The position numbers and the translations under genes are program-made. 64,000 nucleotides of DNA from Branchinecta lynchi (taxonomy: Eukaryota > Arthropoda > Branchiopoda > Anostraca > Branchinectidae): contig JAKZAP010000007.1 in the NCBI GenBank assembly GCA_023053575.1, positions 23,585,464-23,649,463 of the forward strand, given 5' to 3'. Under the pieces are notes generated by a model. The model searched no databases. It was not told where the DNA came from and worked only from the letters and a program-made list of their open reading frames with translations. Below, one piece after another: positions 9,781-20,023 of the stretch. Position 1 is the first letter of the stretch, and every line of letters begins with the position of its first letter.

Positions 9781-11083
9781 TCAGAAAACAGAGTCAGTTT
9801 GACGACTTTATGACGACCATATCGACTATTTCTGACTATATCGACCACGCTGAATCTGAATATGGGTGGTGGCAAAGCTGGAGACGACGACTTGACCTTA
9901 TAAAAGCGAAGAAACACCCTTTTTAGGTCTATCAAATGCATCCAAACTTCTTATTATTTTTCGAAGGTTGTACTAGCCCACTTTAGTTGAGGATATCTCA
10001 CTTTATTCCTAACAATGCCGTCTCTTAGAATAAGTTCAATTTTGCCCGATACCTTGTACAGTTCCGAAGCTATAAGCTAGTGTTTATTAATTTTCTCTAA
10101 AAATCTAGAAATTCAAAGGTTTATTTCCAAGTACGGCACTTATCTGGTAACTTAATATATTTTTAGGATATTTTATACTTTAGCAGAGTGTGTCTTCGGT
10201 ACTGAGCTTCACATTGCCGTAAAGTTCCAAGTCCAAGTCCAACTTTTCTGTGAAGCCATGCAGAAGTTTGTGAAAAAGCACAGGACAAACATGTATGAGA
10301 AAATATGTCTTTACAAAATGGTGATGTGACACAATCTTCGATACTAGAATTTAGCATAGAATTCAAATATCAACTTTATTATTCAAACAAATATTAAACT
10401 ACGGTTCTTATAGGCTAATTACTTGTTTCTAGGCCAAAGATTTTTTCTGAAAAATGATACTGCGGGACCTGTCTTGAGTCACAACGGGGACATGCCCAAT
10501 TTTGACCACGAGTCCAACGGTAGTGTTGGTTTGGCAATCGTTTGTCAAAGTCGGTTGTCATAGGCTATCTAATTTGCCATAGGCACTAATTTTATTGGAA
10601 ATATCGTTGTAAATCTAGATTATGATGAACCTAGAGAGCTTCCTAAGGTAGTAAAGCAACCCGGAAGCAAAACGCTTGACAGAAGCTGTAGCCGAAAACG
10701 CTGTCCATGCTCAACCAGGGGAATCTAGGGAATTACACTAATCTCAATGGAAGTTATAAATAATGTACTTTATTTCCTTAACAGCTTGTATTATACACGC
10801 TAGCACTGGATCGTCATTCACGCAAATAACACATGACAATTACATAAGTAGATATTTTAGTTGTCAAGGGAACAACCTCATACTCTGTGCTTAGATTTTC
10901 CCTGTAGCCTACTTAGTCGACTTACCGGAACCGATAATATAAGTGAATTTGACATTGAAGAATTTGAGACGTAAAGCATTTTTAATAATGTGGTATCTTC
11001 TGTCGAAGTCTCTGTTGTCTGTTGTCGTTATTCATTCATTTGTATGTGACGAGGAATCATTGGTGACTTTGGTGACTCAAATC
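9781..11083. other. Unassigned region
   Basis: AT-rich sequence without recognisable genes or repeats. Open frames under 70 codons look random. Confidence 0.4.
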
Positions 11084-11207
11084 CAGGGGTGTCAATATGG
11101 GGGGGGGGGGAAGGGCCCCCCCCCCCAAAGGTCTTGAGAAAGTCCTTTTGTCGGGCGAAGCCCGAGAAAGTTCACTTGTTTGTCGGCACGAAGTGCCGGC
11201 AACCACA

Positions 11208-11680
11208 GAGGAAATAAAAAATTTTATGCTTTTTTTGGGCGTCGGTTGACTCGTCGGCACATTGGGTTCTTTTTACACGCAAGAAATGAAATCCTGCAAA
11301 CATTTGTCGGGTAAAACACTGAAGAAATCGAATTCTGCATGCTTTTGTCGTGCCTTGGTATTCTCGTAGGCACATCGGGTTCTTTTTATACATAAGGAAT
11401 CCAGAATAAATACTTGTTTATGTTTTTGTCGGGTGTCGGTCGACTCGTCGGCACATCTGGTTCTTTTCATACGCAAGAAATGAAATCCTGAAAACATTTG
11501 TCGGGTAAAACACTGAGCAAAACGAATTCTGCATGTTTTTGTCGTGCCTCAGTATTCTCGTCGGCAAATCGGGTTCTTTTTATACAAGGAATCCAGAAGA
11601 AATGCATTTCTTATGCTTTTTTCCGGGTGTTGGCAAGTCGGCTTCTACTTAATTGTAAGAAATCAAATTCTGCAAACGTT
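11208..11680 (+). repeat. 194-bp tandem repeat, about 2.4 units
   Basis: 'gtcggttgactcgtcggcac' at 11241 recurs at 11435 as 'gtcggtcgactcgtcggcac' and in decayed form near 11629. Each unit holds two half-units beginning 'gggttctttttatac', suggesting an older ~97-bp doubling. The minus-strand frames here are products of the repeat. Confidence 0.8.
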
Positions 11681-12099
11681 TGTCGGGCGCAAATTTTTCC
11701 GGAAAAAAATACAGATTTAAAAAAGTTTCACTGGCGTTGCTTAGTTCAACTTGTTCTGGGTAAAGTCGTTGGAAGCTTCGCTTTTTAGCAAAAGTTGCAA
11801 CGAAAAGCCGAATACGGGAATTTAAATATATGAATTTACATCCCAATCTCAACTTATGCATTACAGTTAGTCCTACAGAAAATTTCGCATGCGGCGCATT
11901 TTGTAGTATTCTCTGTTTGGAAGAACGGTGTATCATTTGGTTTTCGTTTACGATAGAAATTCTTGGGGATTGAAACACGTTAAAAGCCGAAAATTGAATG
12001 GTACTATAGCTATTTTTTCCGGAAAAAGGCAGATTTAAAAGATTTCGCCTGCGGCGCTTGATTTAACTTGTCTCGGTACAGTCGTTGGAAGCTTCGCTT

Positions 12100-12227
12100 T
12101 TTTATTTTTATTTTATTTTTATTAATAGAAAAAGACGTTAAGCCGAAGCTTCTCTCTCTACAAGCACACAGATGTTTACTACATTTTTCAACACTGCACT
12201 ACACACTTGACATATAACAAATATAAA
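12100..12227 (-). mobile_element. LINE 3' UTR and A-rich tail
   Basis: Read on the minus strand it runs from the ORF2 stop through ~130 bp to an A-rich run with AATAAAA units (12095-12125). The hAT-like host sequence 'ggaagcttcgctttt' resumes directly at 12098, so the tail marks the insertion junction. Confidence 0.6.
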
Positions 12228-15047
12228 CTAAAAAGGGTTCACATACGCGATATTGCAGAACGTTGTACCAGCAAGATGTTGTTTGAATGAAAGTAAATTT
12301 GGTTGGGAAACGGTCTCCTCCGATAAACCATTCCATGCCTGGCATGCACGGTAACAAAATGAACGTTGACCAATTTTCCGGTTTATTTTTGGTGGGTATA
12401 ACCTCAAAGAATGCTGACGGGTTGACTGATATGAACTAAACTCAAAAAACTGTTTTTTGTCCAAATTATCTACCGAGTTGAGAATTCTGTAAGTGTTCAG
12501 GATGTCGTTACGATCCCGACGGAACTCCAATGAAGGTAGATTAAGATGTCTCATTCTGTAATCGTAGGTAGAGTACCGTAGGTATGGAATTAATTTTGTG
12601 GCCCGGCGCTGAACCCTCTCTACTCGGGACCGGTCTGTTTTGTTTACGGGATTCCAAACTGAAGAGTTATACTCGACTAATGGTCGCACCATTGTCTTGT
12701 ACAATGTCACAAAATTCCTTGTATTAAACTTAGAGAAACTCCGCTTTATCATCAGCAGACGGTGATTAGCGTTCCTTGAAGCAATACTAGCATGCTTATC
12801 AAACTTCAATCCTGTGTCGAAAACAACACCAAGGTCTTTAACTGACTCCTTCGACTTCAAAATATTACCAGCAATAAAATAATTATAACTCACTGACTGT
12901 TTTTGAAGGTAATGCAAAACTACGCACTTGTCACTGTTAATTACCATCGAGTTTTTGTTACACCAAACTAGTAACGAATTCAGATCTTCTTGAAGTAGCG
13001 CTACATCAACAGGGCAACGAATCAGGCGGTACAGTTTAACATCGTCCGCGAACATTTTTATGGAGGCATTCTTGATTACACTCGGTAAGTCGTTTATGAG
13101 GATACAGAACAAAATCGGGCCTAAACAACTACCCTGAGGAACCCCACTTGTGACAGCGACATACGACGATAGACAATTACCAACTTGCACTTGCTGGCAA
13201 CGACCAGTCAAATAGCTTTCGACCCACGTGATAACGCGAGAGCCAATGCCGTACTTTTTACACTTCTCGATTAGAACACTAATGGAAACTTTGTCGAATG
13301 CCTTGGAAAAGTCAATGTATACACAATCAAACAACTGTCCTATATCTCCAAAATTCTGAAAATCTTTAATCACTTCCAGTAGCTGACTGTTACACGATCT
13401 TCGTTTGCGAAACCCATGCTGTGCGGTGCTCCACAATTCATTCACTTCAAAATAATGCTGTACTCGATTCACAAGAATCTTTTCCATTAACCGAGAAAAA
13501 ATGGACGTGTTTGAAATTGGCCGGTAATTGCTGAAAACGTTACGAGGGCCGGATTTATACAGAGGTTTCACAACGGCTCGTTTCCAACCTGATGGACAAA
13601 TACCCGATGAAAGACACAAGTTAAATATAAACTTCAGTGGCTCGCTCAGACACGTCGCTAACTCCCTAAGCATAACATTAGAGAACCCGTCAATATCGGG
13701 TGCTTTACTTGTGTGTAACTTGCTCACAACAGATAGAACTTCCTCTATAGTTATATCACCGTCATGAAAATTAGAACTGGACGTAACATTTACTGGATCA
13801 TCAGTCGGTGGACGGGTTGAATGATTGTGAAACACCGACGAAAAAAACTCATTAAACAACTCAGCTTTTTCCTGATCACTGTCAACAACATTACCAGGTT
13901 GACCAACAAACGTACAAGACGATACAGATTCCCTAGGGCTATCTCTATTCACATACTTCCAATACTTTTTCGGACAAGTTTTTGCCGATGCAATTACTGA
14001 CGACTCAAACGATTCCCTGTTTCTCCGAAGAAAACAAGTCGCTCTATTCCTCGCGCGCTTATAAGATGCCCATGACGCGGGATCCCTTGTAGCCATAAAC
14101 TCACGGTAAGCTTTTGTTTTTGCTTTAATTCCATCTACAACAAACTTCGGTAATTTTTGTTTCTGTCTGAACCTATTCTTACTTGGTTTTATTTGAGGAA
14201 CAAACTTTTCTCGACCTTCAATGAGCAACTCTTTTAAAAACTTGAAAGCTGCATCGGGATCTGTTTCCCGTTTTAAAAGTTCACCAGCAACATCTACAGA
14301 CGCGATAAATTCCCGAAATTCAACATACTTCCCTTTACTGTAATCAAAACGTACGCTAGATGGCTCCGGCTTCAACAAATTACAATTAGCCCGGATCAGC
14401 AAAACAGCGTGATCACTTTTTCCAAGTGGAGGTAATACTTGGATATCTTTTATGTCATTTGGGGATTTAGTAATAACCAAATCTAGAACGGAAGGGGTAG
14501 ATGCATTTCTGGAACGCGTGGGGACTTCAACATGTTGATACAAAAACGAATCCTCTAAAGCTAGTATGAATTTAGCTTCCAGCGATTGGTCTGATGTGGA
14601 TGTTGACCGATCAGTCCAGTTAATTTTAGGAAAGTTAAAGTCTCCAACAATCAAAAGTTTGTGAGGGGTAAGGGCAACATGCTCTATGAGAGACACGATA
14701 CAATCATCACTAGAGGAGGGACTACGATAAACTACAACAATCCGCCACCCGGATATGGCGCCAAGGCACTTAACATCAACAACAAGATTTTCACAACTTA
14801 AATTTTTTGAAAATTGCTCTTCAACTATACTGTATTTTAACGAGCTATGCACAAACACTGCGACACCCCGCTTAGGGTCATCGTTAAGAATAGCGGAATA
14901 ATCACGAAAAACTGGGAAGTATATACTTGATCTGTTTTTGGGTTGCACTTCCGTGATAACAACTACATGTGGATTATGTTCACTTATTAAACAAACTAGC
15001 TCGTCGTGTTTGGGAGCGAGGCAATCCGCATTTGTGTATAGGACCAA
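12228..15047 (-). CDS. LINE ORF2: APE endonuclease and reverse transcriptase, intact frame
   Basis: A 939-residue frame without stops encodes the enzyme that nicks target DNA and copies LINE RNA in place. The N-terminal apurinic-like endonuclease shows N6 (TNAD), E33 (TEVQP), GDFNFP at 135-140 and SDH at 211-213, all catalytic or metal-site positions of that fold. The RT follows: NYRPIS at 507-512, HGFRKRRS, DFSKAFD at 579-585, GVPQGS at 635-640 and the active-site FADD at 666-669. A C-terminal block (VEYNSSVWNP, then ERVQRRATK at ~810-818) is typical of CR1/Jockey-group elements. The given start is TTG; the frame is open for 22 more codons to a TAG at 15116 and overlaps the end of ORF1, so real initiation is probably by termination-reinitiation. 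All catalytic residues are present, so the copy looks young, but the element lacks its 5' part. Confidence 0.92.
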   Translation of the reverse strand: MVLYTNADCLAPKHDELVCLISEHNPHVVVITEVQPKNRSSIYFPVFRDYSAILNDDPKRGVAVFVHSSLKYSIVEEQFSKNLSCENLVVDVKCLGAISGWRIVVVYRSPSSSDDCIVSLIEHVALTPHKLLIVGDFNFPKINWTDRSTSTSDQSLEAKFILALEDSFLYQHVEVPTRSRNASTPSVLDLVITKSPNDIKDIQVLPPLGKSDHAVLLIRANCNLLKPEPSSVRFDYSKGKYVEFREFIASVDVAGELLKRETDPDAAFKFLKELLIEGREKFVPQIKPSKNRFRQKQKLPKFVVDGIKAKTKAYREFMATRDPASWASYKRARNRATCFLRRNRESFESSVIASAKTCPKKYWKYVNRDSPRESVSSCTFVGQPGNVVDSDQEKAELFNEFFSSVFHNHSTRPPTDDPVNVTSSSNFHDGDITIEEVLSVVSKLHTSKAPDIDGFSNVMLRELATCLSEPLKFIFNLCLSSGICPSGWKRAVVKPLYKSGPRNVFSNYRPISNTSIFSRLMEKILVNRVQHYFEVNELWSTAQHGFRKRRSCNSQLLEVIKDFQNFGDIGQLFDCVYIDFSKAFDKVSISVLIEKCKKYGIGSRVITWVESYLTGRCQQVQVGNCLSSYVAVTSGVPQGSCLGPILFCILINDLPSVIKNASIKMFADDVKLYRLIRCPVDVALLQEDLNSLLVWCNKNSMVINSDKCVVLHYLQKQSVSYNYFIAGNILKSKESVKDLGVVFDTGLKFDKHASIASRNANHRLLMIKRSFSKFNTRNFVTLYKTMVRPLVEYNSSVWNPVNKTDRSRVERVQRRATKLIPYLRYSTYDYRMRHLNLPSLEFRRDRNDILNTYRILNSVDNLDKKQFFEFSSYQSTRQHSLRLYPPKINRKIGQRSFCYRACQAWNGLSEETVSQPNLLSFKQHLAGTTFCNIAYVNPF

Positions 15048-15051
15048 TAGA

Positions 15052-15450
15052 TCATCCTTCCATAGCAGTTTCGTTCTCGTGTCCGTTCCGAAAACGACCG
15101 GGTTCTTCTTTTGCTAGCTCGTAACCACTTTTGCACTTTTTGATCTTCCAACCAGTCTCACCAGCATCGGTTTTCTGCTTTAGCTGCTCTTTCAGTGCGT
15201 TGTATTGTTTCCTCTGTTTCAGCTCCACCTCTGTACGGTCGTGGGAAAATCCGAAGTTGGGTACCTTCCGCCGAATCGCTGCTTGATTGGTAGCGAGCAT
15301 CAAAGCCGCTACATCTCTATCAACTGGAACTTTAAACATTAACTTGACTGGTCTTGGGCTGGATTTTTGCAGTCGACCAAGACGGACAGAGAAACTTGAT
15401 TTCACAGGACAGTCTTTCAGCAATTCGTTGTTAATGTATTCGAGATCGGC
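15052..15450 (-). CDS. LINE ORF1 protein, C-terminal fragment
   Basis: The frame contains KLMFKVPVDRDVAALML and then FSHDRTEVELKQRKQYNALK, resembling the C-terminal domain of LINE ORF1 nucleic-acid chaperones (a conserved D-[RL]-T then a basic helix). It ends in TGA at 15054-15052, overlapping the upstream extension of the ORF2 frame by ~60 nt in another phase. The beginning is cut off near 15450 where hAT-like sequence takes over, so the element is 5' truncated, as is usual for LINE insertions. The assignment rests on position and pattern. Confidence 0.6.
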   Translation of the reverse strand, partial: ADLEYINNELLKDCPVKSSFSVRLGRLQKSSPRPVKLMFKVPVDRDVAALMLATNQAAIRRKVPNFGFSHDRTEVELKQRKQYNALKEQLKQKTDAGETGWKIKKCKSGYELAKEEPGRFRNGHENETAMEG

Positions 15451-15553
15451 CTTAGCGAAAGCTAAAATGAAATGTCGAATATGTGAACTTTCATATACTA
15501 AATTACACCAAAGGAATAATCTCTACTTTATAGTATTCTTTATTCGAAAGAAC

Positions 15554-15661
15554 GGTTCAAGTTCAAGTTCAAGGTTCAAGGTTATCTTTATTTACACAAA
15601 AAATCTATCATTATCACTGTCCGCTGCTGAGAGCAGAGCTCGAGCGCACACGAAAAAAAGA
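15554..15661 (-). mobile_element. Short retroelement tail, minus orientation
   Basis: On the minus strand the sequence ends 'gtgtaaataaagataacc' and a (TTGAAC)n-like tail. It resembles the LINE tails at 6.4, 21.8 and 51.6 kb in layout, not in sequence. Confidence 0.45.
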
Positions 15662-15913
15662 TAAAACCAAATTAAGTTTTTCATTTAGTTGTTTCATTTA
15701 GTTGGCGTTTTAGGATTGAAATCCGTGGGGGTCTGAAAAACATTAAAAGCTAGAACTTGTATGCTAGGTATAGCTAAACTTTTTCGAAAAAAAAAGGCAG
15801 ATTTAAAAAATTTCGCCTGCGACGATTAGTTTAACTTGTTCTTGGTACAGTTTTTTAGCGAAGGTTAAAATGAAAAGCCAAATATGTGAACTTTAATATA
15901 CGAAATTACAGTT

Positions 15914-16227
15914 CTGCCCCGGTTTTATTCTGTGCAGGCAGGAATGTGCGCCGCGTGTTCTGTCGGCGCATTGTTTATTCCGTCGGCACAAACCGGACGT
16001 TCCCCCCCCCCCCCAAAGGTAAAAGACTAGTGAAGCCCCTGCTCCAATCAAGGCGATGATGAGACAGTGGTAAAGAGCCTCCTGAGGGCAATTGCTTGTG
16101 GTTTAAAGGCACTGGAATCATATTTCGTTGGAAAACAAAATATGGTATGGTAGTAGTACGAAAACGTTGCATGTAATACTATGTAACAGCAAAGAACACT
16201 ATCATTTAACGTGCCTCAGACTGGTCC
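15914..16227 (+). repeat. 314-bp direct duplication, copy 1
   Basis: Virtually identical to 16778-17092; I see one substitution plus a change in the C-run length (13 versus 14). It spans the right end of the hAT-like element, its flank, and a family B piece. The near identity means the duplication is recent. Confidence 0.9.
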
Positions 16228-16409
16228 GTTGGAAAACACAATCCCTTTTCCAAGATTAGAAGTAAAGACTATAGATTGCGAAATAAACAGGTCAAACACT
16301 CGAAAACCAAGACCGGTCGCATTTGAACCAGAAGCAGTTAAAAAGATTCTGCTTGCTGTCGGGACTTCAATTGGGTAGCCTACCAAGTCAGGTTTTCCCG
16401 AGTTCATTC

Positions 16410-16445
16410 CCCGATGAAAAATGTGTAGCCTGCGTAGTAGTATAT
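16410..16445 (-). mobile_element. Family B terminal fragment
   Basis: 'cccgatgaaaaatgtgtagcctgcgtagtagta' fits the reverse-orientation left end of family B. The remainder of B appears only after the second duplication copy. Confidence 0.6.
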
Positions 16446-16777
16446 TTTTATATTATTAACTTTTTAATTCAGCTTTCACCATAAACTAACACACAAACAA
16501 CAAACAAAAAACAACAGCACTATGGTACAACATCAATGTATCTCCAGCAGATGCCTCCAGACTGGTAGGTTGTAGAAAATGGGGTTTGCTGCCAGGATGA
16601 TCAGACAGTTCTCCGACCGCCATAACCTTACAACCAAAGATGACCGGGCTTTACGAGCAAGTTCAGCAAAACTGCAGCAATGGTTCTGGACAAATGCCTG
16701 ACTTATGCTCTCTCGAGCCGGCAGACGAATCAGACGCCTAAATATTCTCTTGTAACAGTTTAACTTGCCCCTTTAAA

Positions 16778-17092
16778 CTGCCCCGGTTTTATTCTGTGCA
16801 GGCAGGAATGTGCGCCGCGTGTTCTGTCGGCGCATTGTTTATTCCGTCGGCACAAACCGGACGTTCCCCCCCCCCCCCCAAAGGTAAAAGACTAGTGAAG
16901 CCCCTGCTCCAATCAAGGCGATGATGAGACAGTGGTAAAGAGCCTCCTGAGGGCAAGTGCTTGTGGTTTAAAGGCACTGGAATCATATTTCGTTGGAAAA
17001 CAAAATATGGTATGGTAGTAGTACGAAAACGTTGCATGTAATACTATGTAACAGCAAAGAACACTATCATTTAACGTGCCTCAGACTGGTCC
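16778..17092 (+). repeat. 314-bp direct duplication, copy 2
   Basis: Copy of 15914-16227 in the same orientation, 550 bp further on. The sequence between the copies (16228-16777) is not duplicated and ends in unassigned AT-rich DNA. Confidence 0.9.
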
Positions 17093-17273
17093 AATCTTAT
17101 GTAGTAGTATCCAGTAGCATCCTGTCTTGCCATAGTAGCATCCAGTCTTGCTAATAGTACGGTAGGTAAGAACACGGTAGCCTTCAAGTAGAAGCATGTA
17201 GTAGCATCGTTAGTACTGCATGCTACTTTTTCGTACTACTTAAGTACTATTTTGAGATAAATTTTTCATCGGG
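17010..17273 (-). mobile_element. Family B MITE, reverse copy lacking one terminus
   Basis: Reverse complement of B from the sub-terminal 'ggtagtagtacgaaaa' through 'gtgcctcagactggtcc' to the terminal 'aaatttttcatcggg' at 17259-17273. The missing outer end may be the fragment at 16410-16445. Confidence 0.75.
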
Positions 17274-17544
17274 TCGCAACTCTACATTTAGAAGGCTGGC
17301 GAAGCGAAGTAGTGACTAACACGATCCCGGGAAATGGTGTGGTGGCTTGGAATATTTCGTGCCGTTGATCCTAATAATCCGGTCGTAAATGTCAGACAAA
17401 ACCGAAAAACATCAACATTTTCGGAACGAATCCGAGCCCCAAAATCTATAACGACTTTCGTATTGTAGCTGGTGGACATGACAAAAAGTTCGGTCTTTAA
17501 CATTTACGGGCTTCCTAATTTCCTGAAAGGCAGTAGTAGGTGAC

Positions 17545-17676
17545 GAAGAGTGTTGTCAAGTTTCATTCTAGCCCTTCTGGAAGTACACTAATTCGAGAAC
17601 AGTGGACCGACAGACAGACCGACCGAAAAGTTATCGGTATGTGGCACTTGACCGAAGCTGCGAGTGCCATAATAAT
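17545..17676 (+). mobile_element. Family F right-end fragment
   Basis: 'caagtttcat', 'ctggaagtac', 'accgacagacagaccgaccg', then 'ggcacttgaccgaagctgcg' matches the right end at 46450-46565. Confidence 0.65.
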
Positions 17677-18279
17677 GTTTAGTTCAAAAGTGAACTAGTA
17701 CAACCAACTGTACAAAATTTTATCTTAAGGTTTCCATGACACTCGCGGCTTGATTCAGTTAAGGGTAATTTGGGCCCAGTCGCCCATTAACCAACGAGGT
17801 GATGACTACTGATGAGACCTGCGGGACCGAGTTGGTCTGTAATCAGCATCAGTTAACTTGTCACAAGAGGTATCGTCGTCGCATTCCAAAGCCATTGTCA
17901 AGCTACAAAACTTAACTTATCGGAAAATGTGATATGTTGCCCAAGAAACGGTAGGGGAGGGGAGGGGATAGTCCCTGAAACTGGGTGGTTGTGGAAATGG
18001 AACCCCTTTAAAGGCACAACTAGACCACAATGCTAAGAAGTAAACAAACGTTCGCACAAATTATTTATGGTTTGCAAGTTACGAAGTGGAGCCATCCCAG
18101 TTGCCCCTAAACTGGAAAGATCGATGGGGGTCGGAACCGCCTCAAACGCACATCTAGGCCTGTATGTTCAGAAGGGGTTATAACCTGATGTTATAGCGAG
18201 GGGTGTAGTAGGCCAGACATAGATGATAAATATCCTTAGATACAGTCATCGGAGTCGGGACAGCCTAAGGGTGTCTGGT
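17677..18279. other. Unassigned region
   Basis: No gene, RNA or recurring family seen. It ends in GGCCTACG, the left target duplication of the next element. Confidence 0.35.
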
Positions 18280-18384
18280 GGCCTACGCAGGGGCGTCCCG
18301 AGGGGGGTGTCGGGGCACCAGTCAATATTTGTCAAATTCATCTGAACTTGATGACTTCTATTGAGTCTACGGGATAATTGCTCA

Positions 18385-19290
18385 GGGAACCTACCGGAAT
18401 TTTGCTCAGGGCATCTACCGAAATCTTGCTCAAGGAACCTTCTCTCAGGGAATTTACTGGAGGCTGGATCTGACTATCTACCAGACTTTGTCCCATGGAA
18501 TCTACTAGAATTTTGGAATCTCTCGGAATTTTGTCTCAGGGAATCTACCGGAATATCGCAGAGAGAATCTACCGGAATTTTGCTCAGGGAATTTACTGAA
18601 ATTTTGCTACGAGAACCTACCGGAATTTTGTTCAGGGAATCTACCGGAATTTTGCTCAAGGACCTTACCGCAATTTTGCTCAGGGCATCTACCGAAATAT
18701 TGATCAAGGAATCTACAGGAACTTGTCTCAGAGAATTTACCGGAGACTGGATCAGGGGAACTACTCGACTTTGCCCCACGGAATCTACTAGAATTTTGGA
18801 ATCTACCGGAATTTTTCTCTGATAATCTACCGGAATTTTGCTCAGAGAATCCACCGGAATTTTGCTAAGGAAACTACCGGAATTTTGCTCAGGGCATCTA
18901 CCGAAATCTTGCTCAAGGAATCTACAGGAACTTGTCTCAGGGAATTTGCTGGAGGCTGGATCAGGGGATCTACCGGATTTCGCCCCACGGAATCTACTAG
19001 AATTTTGGAATTTATCGGAATTTTGCTAAGGGAATCGACCAGAATTTTGCTCAAAGAATCTACCGGAGTTTTGCTCAGGGAATCTACCGGAATTTTGCTC
19101 AGGAAGTCTACCGAAATTTTGCTCAGGGAATCTACCGAAGTCTTTCTAAGGAATCTACCGAAGTCTTTCTCAAAGAATATATCGGAACTTGTCTCGGAAA
19201 TTTACTAGAGGCTGGATCGAGGAATCTACCGGACTATGCTCCACGGAATCAATCAGAATTTGGCTCAGGGAACCTACCGGAATTTCGTTG
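18385..19290 (+). repeat. 24-bp array with higher-order units inside the hAT-like element
   Basis: Basic unit 'ctcagggaatctaccgg' + 'aattttg'. A longer block (ctcagggcatctaccgaaat, then 'ggaggctggatc', then 'cacggaatctactagaattt') recurs at about 18394, 18678, 18888 and 19168, that is every 210-285 bp. Because 24 is a multiple of 3 the array stays open in frames on both strands and yields apparent 153-, 126- and 107-residue proteins of ESTGILLR-like repeats; I do not regard these as genes. Confidence 0.9.
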
Positions 19291-19502
19291 TTTACCGGAT
19301 AAGTATAGACTCACAGCTTACCAGGACAAGATAGCATACCGGAACATTCATCGTGTGATTCCGGTAGTCTCCTAAGTTTCTGTAGCTTTCAAGAATTAGG
19401 CAACCTACTGAAACCCATCATTTCCAACTACAAATACTGTTCCAGGAATAGTTTCACGGTACCGTCTACTCCAGTTTCGACAGCTTTCTCGACTCCTCAC
19501 CG

Positions 19503-19823
19503 GTGATAAGCCGAGAAGAGTTCAAAGAGGAGTTAGCCTTGTTCCAACATGATCTCAAAAGTTGCCAGGAGAGGCTCAAAACAGACAACAAGAAAATATT
19601 CGAAGTTTTTCGTGAACTGAAAGATGTGTTCAAAAGTATGGAAAGCTTTCAAGCTGGCCAAGACAATCCCTGTTACCTCAGAAAAAGGGGAAAGACGTTT
19701 CAGCAAGAGGAGTGTTGGTTAAGGCCACTTTGCTTTCAACATTGGCTGACGAGCATGTTACTAATCGCATTTGAAACCGATCTGGTTGACGAATGTGAAA
19801 TTGGATGTGTTGTGAACAATTGA
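19503..19823 (+). CDS. Candidate coding segment carried in the hAT-like element
   Basis: A 106-residue frame begins ISREEFKEELALFQHDLKSC and its first ~55 residues are strongly helical and charged, consistent with a short coiled coil (KKIFEVFRELKDVFKSMESF). The second half is Cys- and Trp-containing. It is the only part of the element that is not repetitive and does not resemble hAT transposase as I know it. It may be a captured host exon or the remnant of the element's own ORF. There is no usable splice or promoter evidence, and its start (ATA in the sequence) is not an ATG. Confidence 0.3.
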   Translation: MISREEFKEELALFQHDLKSCQERLKTDNKKIFEVFRELKDVFKSMESFQAGQDNPCYLRKRGKTFQQEECWLRPLCFQHWLTSMLLIAFETDLVDECEIGCVVNN

Positions 19824-20023
19824 AAACGTGATAAAAAAAAGTTTAGGGTGTGTTGAAGGTCGAGGACTTTTTAGTCTTAACTAACAATCTTAAAGTTTAT
19901 TCTAGAGGTTCTGCAGAGATGGTCATTAGGGAGACATTTCCGGTAAAACCTGAAAAAATTCCGGTAAGACTTATAAAAATTCCGGTACTATCAGGAAGGT
20001 ATCGGGACGCCCCTGGGCCTACG

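Larger units (their letters stand above)
11084..16041. mobile_element. hAT-like element swollen by nested insertions
   Basis: The left end 'caggggtgtcaatat' and the right end '...agtgaagcccctg' are imperfect inverted repeats. The 8-bp flanks are CTCAAATC (11076-11083) and CTCCAATC (16042-16049), a one-mismatch duplication; 8-bp duplications and CAGGGG-type ends are hallmarks of hAT elements. Near each end lie a C run and 'aaaggt'. Its own sequence is the 194-bp repeat array plus segments with the motif 'gcctgcggcg'. A LINE occupies ~12100-15450 and a small retroelement tail 15554-15661. No hAT transposase is present. Confidence 0.6.
18288..20015. mobile_element. hAT-like non-autonomous element with perfect 8-bp duplication
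   Basis: Terminal inverted repeats CAGGGGCGTCCCGA and TCGGGACGCCCCTG are exact over 14 bp. The flanks are the identical octamer GGCCTACG (18280-18287 and 20016-20023). Both features define a hAT-superfamily insertion. More than half of the 1728-bp interior is a 24-bp array, followed by a possible coding segment (19503-19823). No transposase is encoded, so movement would depend on one supplied elsewhere. Confidence 0.9.

Noticed and set aside
13528..13767. 79-residue plus-strand frame
   Set aside because: Antisense to ORF2 of the intact LINE.
18361..18854. Repeat proteins of 153 (+) and 126 (-) residues
   Set aside because: Produced by the phase-preserving 24-bp array on both strands; no start, splice or composition evidence.
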